A stretch of DNA of 5,891 bases from Candidatus Woesearchaeota archaeon (GTDB lineage: Archaea; Nanobdellota; Nanobdellia; Woesearchaeales; SKIA01), in contig SKIA01000084.1 in NCBI GenBank assembly GCA_007116645.1, positions 1 to 5,891 on the forward strand, written 5' to 3'. The position numbers were made by a program, and so were the translations under genes. Of this stretch, positions 1-5,162 are shown in pieces. The notes below the pieces were generated by a model. It was not told the DNA's origin and ran no database searches. It was given only the letters and a program-made list of their open reading frames with translations. The number at the start of each line of letters is the position of its first letter. Within the stretch, counting starts at the first letter, position 1.

Positions 1-1115
1 GCGCATCACTTGTGGCTAATGGTCATTCTCCTCTCATAAACGATGCGTGGTGGGGTGTGCTCGAAGATATTCGAGACGACTCAGAACCTGACGCAATTAT
101 TACAAGTTGGTGGGACTTTGGTCACTGGTTCAAATACGTTGCTGACAGAGGTGTGAACTTTGATGGTTCAAGGCAAAACACTCCTGCAGCCCACTGGGTT
201 GGAAACCTGCTGCTTCACGATGATAATCGGGTGAGCGTAGGAACTATGCGTCTTCTCAACTGCGGAGGAAATGAAGGCTACAACACGATTAGAGCTGCTC
301 TTAACGGAGACCACGTCGAGGCGTATCACGTTATTGATAGCATTCGGTCTCTTGGACGCCAAGACGCTCAAGCAGTGCTGGCGAGCAGAGGGTTTTCACA
401 AGATGTTATTGATGAAACACTCGAGTTTACACACTGCACGCCTCCTGAAAGTTTTTTGATCGTGTCTGAGGACATGATCGGCAAAGCTCCGGTGTGGGGA
501 CACTTTGGCGGATGGGATTTTGACCGCGCGTACATTCATCGACTCGTCACAACCCAACCACAATCAGTGGTGGTGCAACAATTAGTGGATGAGTTTGGGT
601 ACTCGCAAGGGGAGGCGCTAGAGATGTTTCTCTCGCTCAATCAACTGTCTACACGCGCGGCTGCGAGCTGGGTAAGTCCTTGGCCGCAATACGCAGGAAC
701 TTCGTCTTGCACCCGAGGCGAGGAGATCTCAACCTGTCGCCTTGGTTTGCAGTTAGGAACACAAAATGATATTCCTCTTGTGGCTGACCGATTAGTGATT
801 AATGAAACAGATATTTCACAAAGCCAGGTGATAGTAGTTGCAGCAGGACAACAGTTCCCAGTAACTCCTGGTTATCTGAGTGTTGATGGCGTGGAAGTAG
901 ATGTGCAAGGGGACTTCACGATTGGTCTTTCTGTGCGAGGAAATCAAGTAATCATCGCAGACGAGCCTTTGGTGGATAGTTTGTTCACTCAGTTGTTTAT
1001 TGATCAAGACCCTGGTCCCTACTTCATCGAGTTCTCGCGCGCTCGTCAACTCACTGGGGGAAACATTATTGTCTACAAAGTAGATTGGGATGCGTACTTT
1101 GCTGAGGTTGAGTGA
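1..1115 (+). CDS. aglB: Oligosaccharyltransferase AglB/STT3, C-terminal part (5' end outside window)
   Basis: This is the catalytic subunit that transfers a lipid-linked (dolichol) glycan to Asn in N-X-S/T sequons on the outer face of the archaeal membrane. The frame is open to the left edge, with codons running from position 3, so the GTG at 12 is not the start; about 370 residues remain. Counting from that GTG codon, the signature WWDFGHW (a variant of WWDYG) is at residues 33-39 (nt 108-128) and recognises the sequon Thr/Ser. It is preceded by SPLINDAWW and followed by an NTPAAHW stretch at 56-62. DMIGK at 154-158 fits the DK/MI-type motif region. The C-terminal tail ends in VYKVDWD, typical of archaeal AglB. 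The hydrophobic multi-pass N-terminal domain is missing only because the window begins late. The stop codon overlaps the ATG of the next glycosyltransferase gene by one base. The family call is firm; the lineage is inferred. Confidence 0.93.
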   Translation, partial: ASLVANGHSPLINDAWWGVLEDIRDDSEPDAIITSWWDFGHWFKYVADRGVNFDGSRQNTPAAHWVGNLLLHDDNRVSVGTMRLLNCGGNEGYNTIRAALNGDHVEAYHVIDSIRSLGRQDAQAVLASRGFSQDVIDETLEFTHCTPPESFLIVSEDMIGKAPVWGHFGGWDFDRAYIHRLVTTQPQSVVVQQLVDEFGYSQGEALEMFLSLNQLSTRAAASWVSPWPQYAGTSSCTRGEEISTCRLGLQLGTQNDIPLVADRLVINETDISQSQVIVVAAGQQFPVTPGYLSVDGVEVDVQGDFTIGLSVRGNQVIIADEPLVDSLFTQLFIDQDPGPYFIEFSRARQLTGGNIIVYKVDWDAYFAEVE

Positions 1116-1768
1116 TGCTTGTAGCAGTAATTCCTGCGTATAACGAAGAAAAGCGAATTCATGCTGTCGTTTCTGAAACACTCAAGCATGTAGACAAGGT
1201 TGTTGTTGTCAATGATGGCAGTACGGACTCCACCGCACAACAAGCAACTGTCAGAGGTGTAGTCGTACTCTCGCACGCTATTAATGTGGGAAAGGGGGCG
1301 GCTGTCCGAACGGGATGTGATTACGCACTTTCGCTAGGGGCTACGCAGCTTGTGTTGCTTGATGGAGATGGGCAGCATGAGCCGCATGAGATTCCTCGTT
1401 TTGCACAGCATCTTGCTTCTCATGACATTGTTTTTGGCAGTCGCACTCGCTCAAAGAAGATGCCTGCCTTGATGCGCCTTGGTAATTGGGGGCTTACAAT
1501 GATGAGTAAGGTATTATTTGGAATCGCTGTCGAAGACAGCCAGGGTGGCTACAGAGCAATGACCGCAGATGCGTATAGAACAGTTCGCTGGGACAGCTCT
1601 GACTACGGGATGGAATCAGAGATGATCGTGCGCGCAGGAGTTGCAAAATTGTCTTTCACAGAGATTCCTATCAAAACAATTTATCACGACAGATACAAAG
1701 GAACAGGTGTTGTTGACGGAATAAAGATTGGTCTGAGCTTGCTAAAGTGGCGCTTGACTATTTGGTAG
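1115..1768 (+). CDS. GT2 glycosyltransferase, dolichyl-phosphate-sugar synthase (DPM1/DPG) type
   Basis: A 217-residue protein that probably moves a sugar from a nucleotide donor to dolichyl phosphate or a lipid-linked glycan on the cytoplasmic face. Motifs run in the usual GT2 order: VAVIPAYNEE at 3-12, NDGSTD at 33-38 (nucleotide binding), NVGKGAA at 57-63, DGDGQH at 83-88 (the DxD-type metal site D83/D85), GSR at 108-110, and DSQGGYRA at 141-148, typical of the DPM/DPG-synthase branch. IYHDRYKG is at 189-196. There is no C-terminal membrane domain, so it is the short soluble form, like DPM1 and haloarchaeal AglJ. A GTG at 1112 is in frame, but the ATG at 1115 is preferred: it shares its A with the upstream TGA stop (TGATG), implying co-transcription and translational coupling with aglB. 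The donor sugar cannot be read from the sequence. It ends with TAG. Confidence 0.92.
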   Translation: MLVAVIPAYNEEKRIHAVVSETLKHVDKVVVVNDGSTDSTAQQATVRGVVVLSHAINVGKGAAVRTGCDYALSLGATQLVLLDGDGQHEPHEIPRFAQHLASHDIVFGSRTRSKKMPALMRLGNWGLTMMSKVLFGIAVEDSQGGYRAMTADAYRTVRWDSSDYGMESEMIVRAGVAKLSFTEIPIKTIYHDRYKGTGVVDGIKIGLSLLKWRLTIW

Positions 1769-1782
1769 TTATTGAAGGTGCG

Positions 1783-2022
1783 TTACTCGTTAAGTTTTTC
1801 GTATACGTTGTGTGTGAAAGCAATGATGCTGTGTGCGTATTCTGCGTCAAATGATTTTCCTTAGTAGAGTATGCCGTTTCTGAAATATCTGAGTTGATCT
1901 AGTAGTGCTAGTTCTTTGTCTGAAAGTCCTTTCTTTTTTGCATAGCACACTTCTGCTTCGTGCGCTCCTTTTCCGGAGGAGATATATCCTTCTGAGAGCA
2001 TTACTGCGCGTATGAGTATCAT
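1783..2022 (-). pseudogene. Remnant of a second HEPN-type gene, 5'-truncated and split by an in-frame TAA
   Basis: Reading the reverse strand from the ATG at 2022 gives 53 codons, a TAA at 1863-1861, then 25 more codons in the same frame to a TAA at 1785-1783. Across the stop the translation reads as one conserved block: LRYFRNGILY, stop, GKSFDAEYA, later VYEKLNE. From memory of the family, small archaeal HEPN proteins have a RNGIxYYGK segment here followed by a (D/E)YA helix and a Y-x-K-L end, so the stop most likely replaces the second Tyr (TAT or TAC to TAA). The N-terminal half expected of a ~130-residue HEPN protein is missing: a TAA lies 9 bases before the ATG in frame, and neither other frame supplies it. 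The remnant lies 43 bp beyond the intact HEPN gene on the same strand. A sequencing error, or expression as a 53-residue peptide, is possible. TAA serves as the normal stop of three intact genes here, so recoding is unlikely. Confidence 0.7.
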
Positions 2023-2065
2023 GAGAATATTTTAACAATACTCCACATAGTCGTTTGCGTTCTCA

Positions 2066-2491
2066 TCATTTACTCTGAGAGCGGATACTTTCTTCATTGA
2101 TGTGCGTGTTGTGGATACTTGCAAGTTGTTCTTGTGTTAAACTGTCCATCATCAAATCAATCTCTCCAATGAATGTTCGTGCTTGTTCAAGAAGTTCTCG
2201 CGCTTCTTTTCGCACTACTTTTGCGTCGACATAGTATTGTTTGTCGATTCGCTCTCGTTTTGCATGCTTAATGGGTGTTGAGTTAACTCCAAAGAGTGAG
2301 AGCGTGTGTATTGTTGTTGTGTGGCTTTTTGAAATAATATTTGCTTGACGCAATAACGCTGTTGCTTTATGATACATTGCGTAGTAAGTGAGTGCAATGC
2401 TTTCTTCTAGGAAATCGTGCTCGTACAGTAGTTGTGCGGCTTTTAGCGTTTTCTCTGATTTTTTACTATATGCTGTGCTGAGTGCGTTCAT
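2066..2491 (-). CDS. HEPN domain protein, partner of the adjacent nucleotidyltransferase (putative toxin-antitoxin pair)
   Basis: A 141-residue, mostly helical HEPN (PF05168-like) protein. Visible landmarks are AYSKKSEKTLKAA at 7-19, ALTYYAMYHKATALL at 33-47 (the YYAMYxxAxALL core helix), SKSHTTT at 54-60, and ERIDKQYYVD at 80-89, a segment I recall from many DPANN archaeal HEPN proteins. HEPN proteins paired with minimal nucleotidyltransferases often act as RNases or toxins silenced by the partner. However, the canonical R-x(4-6)-H catalytic motif is not obvious: R81 is followed by Tyr-Tyr at 86-87 with no His, so ribonuclease activity is uncertain. The ATG overlaps the nucleotidyltransferase stop as ATGA at 2488-2491, so the two are co-translated. 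The end carries tandem TGA TGA stops (2068-2063). Sampled rows are richer in A+T than aglB. The HEPN fold is confident; the toxin role is inferred from context. Confidence 0.87.
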   Translation of the reverse strand: MNALSTAYSKKSEKTLKAAQLLYEHDFLEESIALTYYAMYHKATALLRQANIISKSHTTTIHTLSLFGVNSTPIKHAKRERIDKQYYVDAKVVRKEARELLEQARTFIGEIDLMMDSLTQEQLASIHNTHINEESIRSQSK

Positions 2492-3015
2492 GTGATGAGT
2501 TTGTAAAACTGCTCCACACCTTGCAAGATAAGATGGTTTTTGATGATTTCTTGACCAATCTCGGATTCCTTTCTGAGTTTCCCTGATTGTACGCTTACTT
2601 TATGGGAAAATTTCCGAAGTTGCTGTGCTGTTCTCGGATTATTTGTATATACATCAAGATCGCTTGCGTCAGTATGCGTTCCTTTTGCATAGGACCCAAA
2701 AACGACTACGACTTCACTTGTGTGCTCATGTACATATTTTACAAAGTTTCTTAGAAATGGATTGTTAAGTCGCTTGATAAGCTTATAGTGCTCTACTGCG
2801 TAGGTGATGTGTTGTGCTTCAGGGGTTTCTTTTAGCTCGTATAACTTATTTCTTCCTTGTATTGTGCTTGTGAGCATGCGTTTGTTCTCAAGAGTATTCA
2901 GTATGCGCATGGCTGTCGCTGGAGACACGTTAATTGATCGTGCTAGTTCACGAATGTGCTTTGGGGAGTGTAACAGTTGCTCCACAAGTTCAAATTCGTT
3001 TATTTTTTGAAACAT
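2488..3015 (-). CDS. HTH-nucleotidyltransferase fusion (MNT-type, putative antitoxin and autoregulator)
   Basis: A 175-residue protein with two parts. Residues about 5-62 form a winged helix-turn-helix: HIRELARSINVSPATAMRILNTLENKRML at 20-48 reads as HTH helices 2-3, and the segment to LYEL at 58-61 as the wing. Residues about 85-175 form a minimal nucleotidyltransferase of the DNA polymerase beta superfamily, with VVVVFGSYAKG at 102-112 (GS at 107-108) and the metal-binding pair D119 and D121 in DLDVY. In characterised HEPN/MNT systems the MNT protein neutralises the HEPN toxin, by AMPylation in the Shewanella MntA-HepT pair; here that is inference. It is the first gene of a two-gene operon and overlaps the HEPN gene by 4 bases. 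The ATG at 3015 was chosen because a TATA box lies 24-31 nt upstream and a 12-bp palindrome covers the start, fitting an autoregulated leaderless mRNA. Confidence 0.88.
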   Translation of the reverse strand: MFQKINEFELVEQLLHSPKHIRELARSINVSPATAMRILNTLENKRMLTSTIQGRNKLYELKETPEAQHITYAVEHYKLIKRLNNPFLRNFVKYVHEHTSEVVVVFGSYAKGTHTDASDLDVYTNNPRTAQQLRKFSHKVSVQSGKLRKESEIGQEIIKNHLILQGVEQFYKLIT

Positions 3016-3049
3016 ATGTTTATTAAGATGAACAATAGTTTATATGTTT
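3010..3049 (-). repeat. Operator-like element: palindrome at the start codon plus a related copy over the TATA box
   Basis: Positions 3010-3021 form a perfect 12-bp palindrome, AAACATATGTTT, containing the nucleotidyltransferase start codon. Read on the minus strand, 3049-3038 is AAACATATAAAC, sharing the first eight bases and covering the TATA box. The copies are 28 bp apart. Binding by the HTH domain of the downstream product would block both TBP and transcription start, so autorepression is the natural reading, but it is inferred. Confidence 0.5.
3039..3046 (-). promoter_or_regulatory. TATA box of the nucleotidyltransferase-HEPN operon
   Basis: On the minus strand this reads CATATAAA, preceded by a run of six A that could serve as a purine-rich BRE. 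Its centre is about 27 nt upstream of the ATG at 3015, so transcription should begin almost at the start codon, giving a leaderless mRNA. On the plus strand the same bases read TTTATATG and could also act as a TATA box towards the DUF2304 gene. Confidence 0.6.
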
Positions 3050-3050
3050 T

Positions 3051-3106
3051 TTCACTTAAGATATGCTCTTATCCTCACAAAGATTTATGAATACGCATTA
3101 AGTGAA
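3051..3106. repeat. 9-bp inverted repeat flanking the DUF2304 promoter
   Basis: TTCACTTAA at 3051-3059 is matched exactly by TTAAGTGAA at 3098-3106, with 38 bp between the arms. The candidate TATA box at 3084-3091 lies between them, and the right arm ends 7 bases before the ATG at 3114. It could be a paired operator, or chance in an AT-rich intergenic region. The spacing is too long for a compact transcription terminator. Confidence 0.3.
3084..3091 (+). promoter_or_regulatory. Candidate TATA box of the DUF2304 gene
   Basis: TTTATGAA is preceded by the purine-rich CACAAAGA. Its centre is about 26 nt before the ATG at 3114, the spacing expected for a leaderless archaeal transcript and the main reason for choosing that start. 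The match to the TATA consensus is moderate. Confidence 0.45.
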
Positions 3107-3113
3107 TGCACTC

Positions 3114-3440
3114 ATGGTAACACTCCTCCAAGTCATCGGCGTAGGATTCGGCCTTGTCATGTTCTTTGTAGCGTACTACTACTACAAGAAAAACGCGTAT
3201 ACATACCGATCACTCATTGGATGGATAGGAGTGTGGAGTGCGTTTATCGTGTTTACATTGTTTCCGCAAGTGCTCATACCAATAACGCAAGCCCTGCGCG
3301 TTGAACGAGTCATAGACCTGTTTGTTATCGGGACACTGTTCGTATTAACCTCACTCGTGTTCGCGCTCTACGTGATAACTAAAAGAACAGAAAAACGCAT
3401 GGAAGAATTGGTGAGTAAGTTGGCGCGCGAGAAGAAGTAA
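3114..3440 (+). CDS. DUF2304 family small membrane protein
   Basis: A 108-residue protein with three probable transmembrane helices, at about 3-24 (rich in Gly, Phe and Tyr), 34-57 and 67-89, followed by a short charged helix, RTEKRMEELVSKLAREKK, at 91-108. The pattern W-x(6)-F with TLFP at 48-51, a basic loop RVERVIDL at 62-69, and a final ELVSKLA fits DUF2304. This family has no fixed biochemical role, but in prokaryotes it is usually encoded beside GT2 glycosyltransferases of the dolichyl-phosphate type and is presumed to assist them at the membrane. A GTG at 3102 is in frame and would add four residues; the ATG at 3114 is preferred because of the TATA spacing. Its stop directly abuts the stop of the convergent methyltransferase gene. 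Confidence 0.82.
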   Translation: MVTLLQVIGVGFGLVMFFVAYYYYKKNAYTYRSLIGWIGVWSAFIVFTLFPQVLIPITQALRVERVIDLFVIGTLFVLTSLVFALYVITKRTEKRMEELVSKLAREKK

Positions 3441-4121
3441 TTAGTTCTTTTTCATAATCAAAAATTTTCTCATGCGACCGTTATTGTCATCAATAAATCC
3501 TGATTCAAGAATTGTGAAGAGTTTCGATTTCTCAACTGTGTGCATTCTTTTTGGATGTCTGTCCCATTCTTTGATATGACTTTCGAATACTAAAATGCCT
3601 CCTGGTTTGAGGAGTCCATGCAACTTTTTGATGTATGTTGCTGTGCGCATAGGTATGTGGGCGTGAACTGAGAGACTCATAATAATGTCGTAGTGTTGTG
3701 TCGGTGTAAACTCTGAGAAATCCGCGTTGATAAATGAGATGTTTTTGATCTTTTCGTGTCGAGCAAGCATTGCTCCTACGTGAATCGTTCCTCGATGCTG
3801 CTCAACCACAGTGATGTGCTTGACAAATCGTGAGAGGTAGCTTGAGAAGAACCCCGTGTTACCTCCTACGTCAAGCACGGTTTTTTTCTTAGTAAGATAA
3901 TTGCTTAGCCCATAGACTGTGTATCGAGTGTGTGTTGGTCGAAGTCCATCGATGTGTAGTGGTGGGTAGCTTTGATAAAATTCTGCAACGCTATGAGGGT
4001 GTTTTGCTCGCAAATATTTTTTTCTGAGCCGGTACTCAAAATCACTGATACGTCCTTGTTTGTGGTCAAGAAATGTTTTTGCTCGAAAAGCGATGTTATA
4101 CAATGATTTCGCAAGTGTCAT
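3441..4121 (-). CDS. Class I SAM-dependent methyltransferase, substrate unknown
   Basis: A 226-residue protein with a Rossmann-type methyltransferase core after an ~75-residue basic, helical N-terminal extension. Motif I is VLDVGGNTGFF at 82-92 (SAM binding, close to the common D(I/V)GxNTGFF form). The acidic residue at the end of strand 2 is E107 in TVVEQ, N132-A133-D134 lies in the adenine-binding loop region, and LLKPGGILVFE at 170-180 is the usual post-core strand. There is no membrane segment. Nothing identifies the acceptor; proteins of this shape in glycan gene clusters often methylate sugars, but that is only context. It is divergent from the epimerase gene across 72 bp and convergent with DUF2304 with no spacer. 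The ATG at 4121 is supported by a TATA-like TTTTAAAC about 25 nt upstream. Confidence 0.85.
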   Translation of the reverse strand: MTLAKSLYNIAFRAKTFLDHKQGRISDFEYRLRKKYLRAKHPHSVAEFYQSYPPLHIDGLRPTHTRYTVYGLSNYLTKKKTVLDVGGNTGFFSSYLSRFVKHITVVEQHRGTIHVGAMLARHEKIKNISFINADFSEFTPTQHYDIIMSLSVHAHIPMRTATYIKKLHGLLKPGGILVFESHIKEWDRHPKRMHTVEKSKLFTILESGFIDDNNGRMRKFLIMKKN

Positions 4122-4141
4122 ACCTTAGGAGAAGTGTCACT

Positions 4142-4149
4142 GTTTAAAA
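4142..4149 (-). promoter_or_regulatory. Candidate TATA box of the methyltransferase gene
   Basis: On the minus strand this reads TTTTAAAC, with its centre about 25 nt upstream of the ATG at 4121. No ribosome-binding sequence precedes the ATG (the bases before it are CTCCTAAGGT), so a leaderless mRNA is likely. A 9-bp odd palindrome, AGTGTCACT at 4133-4141, lies between the box and the start. Confidence 0.45.
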
Positions 4150-4163
4150 GCTCTACCAAAGAG

Positions 4164-4171
4164 GATATAAG
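4164..4171 (+). promoter_or_regulatory. TATA box of the epimerase gene
   Basis: GATATAAG is preceded by purine-rich CCAAAGAG, a plausible BRE. Its centre is about 26 nt before the ATG at 4194, again a leaderless spacing. A short palindrome, GTACTCAGTAC at 4178-4188, lies just upstream of the predicted transcription start. The methyltransferase promoter points the other way from 4142-4149. Confidence 0.55.
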
Positions 4172-4193
4172 CGAGTAGTACTCAGTACGTGGT

Positions 4194-5132
4194 ATGAACG
4201 TGCTTGTTACGGGTGGAGCAGGGTATATCGGCAGTCACGTAGTGCTTGCGCTGCTTGACGCAGGGCATTCTGTGGTGGTGATTGACGACCTCTCAACAGG
4301 GTGCTCAGATAACTTACCTTCTGATATTCCTTTTTTTCACGTGGATATCCGTGATGAACAAGCGCTGCGCGCGTGCTTTGAAAAGCATTCAATTGATGCG
4401 ATTATTCATTTAGCAGCAAAAAAAGCTGTTGGTGAGAGCATGAAGCATCCGGAACTCTATTTTTCTGTGAACGTTGAAGGAACTCGCGTTCTTGCACAAG
4501 AAGCAAGACGTGCTGGTGTCAAGACATTCGTGTTCTCATCTTCAGCTGCGGTGTACGGAAATCCTTCTGAAAGTCCCGTTACTGAACACACACCTCTGGC
4601 TCCTGAGAGCGTGTATGGAGTGACAAAAAAGATGGGCGAAGAGCTCTTGCTGTGGTTTGGGTTTACGTTAGTGAATCTGCGCTACTTTAACGTTGTAGGA
4701 TACGACCCGAGCGGACGCATCACTGTTCCTGAAAAACAACCACAAAACTTGTTTCCAATCCTCTGCGAAACAGGTGTGGGGGTGCGAGAGCGCGTACAGA
4801 TTTTTGGCACAGACTATGATACTCGCGACGGTACATGCGAGCGTGATTACGTGCACGTAACCGACCTTGCAACAGCTCATGTGCGAGCACTGAGTCTTGA
4901 CGAGTCGATCACACTCAACCTGGGTATCGGGCGCGCACTCAGTGTGCGTGAGTGTGTTTACGCAGCACAAGAAGTCTTTGGTGAGTTTGCCGTGGAAGAC
5001 GCTCCTCGAAGACCAGGAGACCCTGCAGCGTATTACGCGAATCCTTCTCGTGCGCAAAACGTGCTTGGCTGGGAGGCACAAATTACTGACCCTGTTGAGA
5101 TGATAACCACCATGAAGCCGTTGTATGAGTAA
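4194..5132 (+). CDS. galE: UDP-glucose 4-epimerase-like NAD-dependent epimerase (GalE type)
   Basis: A 312-residue extended-SDR sugar-nucleotide epimerase, probably interconverting UDP-glucose/galactose or the N-acetyl forms in the cytoplasm to supply glycan synthesis. The NAD-binding GGAGYIGS is at 7-14, IDDLSTG at 30-36, and HLAAKKAVGES at 72-82. The catalytic triad fits GalE: third Ser of SSSAAVYG (S117), Y141 and K145 of YGVTKK. NLRYFNVVGY at 161-170, NLFPIL at 185-190 and DGTCERDYVHVTDLA at 212-226 are GalE signatures that set it apart from dehydratases and reductases. The length is slightly below the usual 320-340, with the shortening mainly towards the C-terminus. The ATG at 4194 is the first after a TATA box at 4164-4171. 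A GT2 gene follows after 30 bp with its own TATA-like box. Substrate choice (Glc or GlcNAc) cannot be decided here. Confidence 0.9.
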   Translation: MNVLVTGGAGYIGSHVVLALLDAGHSVVVIDDLSTGCSDNLPSDIPFFHVDIRDEQALRACFEKHSIDAIIHLAAKKAVGESMKHPELYFSVNVEGTRVLAQEARRAGVKTFVFSSSAAVYGNPSESPVTEHTPLAPESVYGVTKKMGEELLLWFGFTLVNLRYFNVVGYDPSGRITVPEKQPQNLFPILCETGVGVRERVQIFGTDYDTRDGTCERDYVHVTDLATAHVRALSLDESITLNLGIGRALSVRECVYAAQEVFGEFAVEDAPRRPGDPAAYYANPSRAQNVLGWEAQITDPVEMITTMKPLYE

Positions 5133-5133
5133 C

Positions 5134-5141
5134 TTTATAAT
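5134..5141 (+). promoter_or_regulatory. TATA box of the distal glycosyltransferase gene
   Basis: TTTATAAT begins two bases after the epimerase stop, with its centre about 25 nt before the ATG at 5163. The gene therefore probably has its own leaderless transcript, although read-through from the epimerase gene is also possible because only 30 bp separate them. Confidence 0.55.
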
Positions 5142-5162
5142 TTACTGAAGGCTTGTTCTTGT

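Noticed and set aside
12..14. GTG as a possible start of the oligosaccharyltransferase
   Set aside because: The same frame stays open to the window edge (Ala-Ser-Leu precede it), and a protein starting here would lack the whole membrane domain of AglB. It is an internal Val codon.
1861..1863. Recoded stop (selenocysteine, pyrrolysine or reassigned TAA) in the HEPN remnant
   Set aside because: Selenocysteine uses UGA and pyrrolysine uses UAG. TAA ends three intact genes in this window (DUF2304, methyltransferase, epimerase), so a nonsense mutation or sequence error is the simpler explanation.
2028..2035. TATA-like TTAAAATA upstream of the HEPN remnant
   Set aside because: It is only 6-13 nt from the ATG at 2022, too close for that start. 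It could only serve an ATG at 2001 inside the remnant, so a promoter is not claimed.
1847..2038. Open minus-strand frame of about 63 codons overlapping the HEPN remnant
   Set aside because: Its translation is a run of Arg, Ser and Thr with no family resemblance. The alternative frame, read across one stop, gives conserved HEPN-like sequence, so this is a shadow.
2804..3010. Plus-strand open frame antisense to the HTH-nucleotidyltransferase
   Set aside because: The opposite strand encodes clear HTH and GSYAKG-DLD motifs; this frame has no recognisable content.
3044..3304. Plus-strand open frame of 86 codons overlapping the DUF2304 gene
   Set aside because: Its product is His- and Arg-rich without domains, whereas the frame starting at 3114 gives a coherent three-helix membrane protein.
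4668..5081. Long minus-strand open frame of 137 codons inside the epimerase gene
   Set aside because: The plus strand here encodes conserved GalE motifs (NLRYFN, DGTCERDY). The antisense frame is Cys- and His-rich noise.
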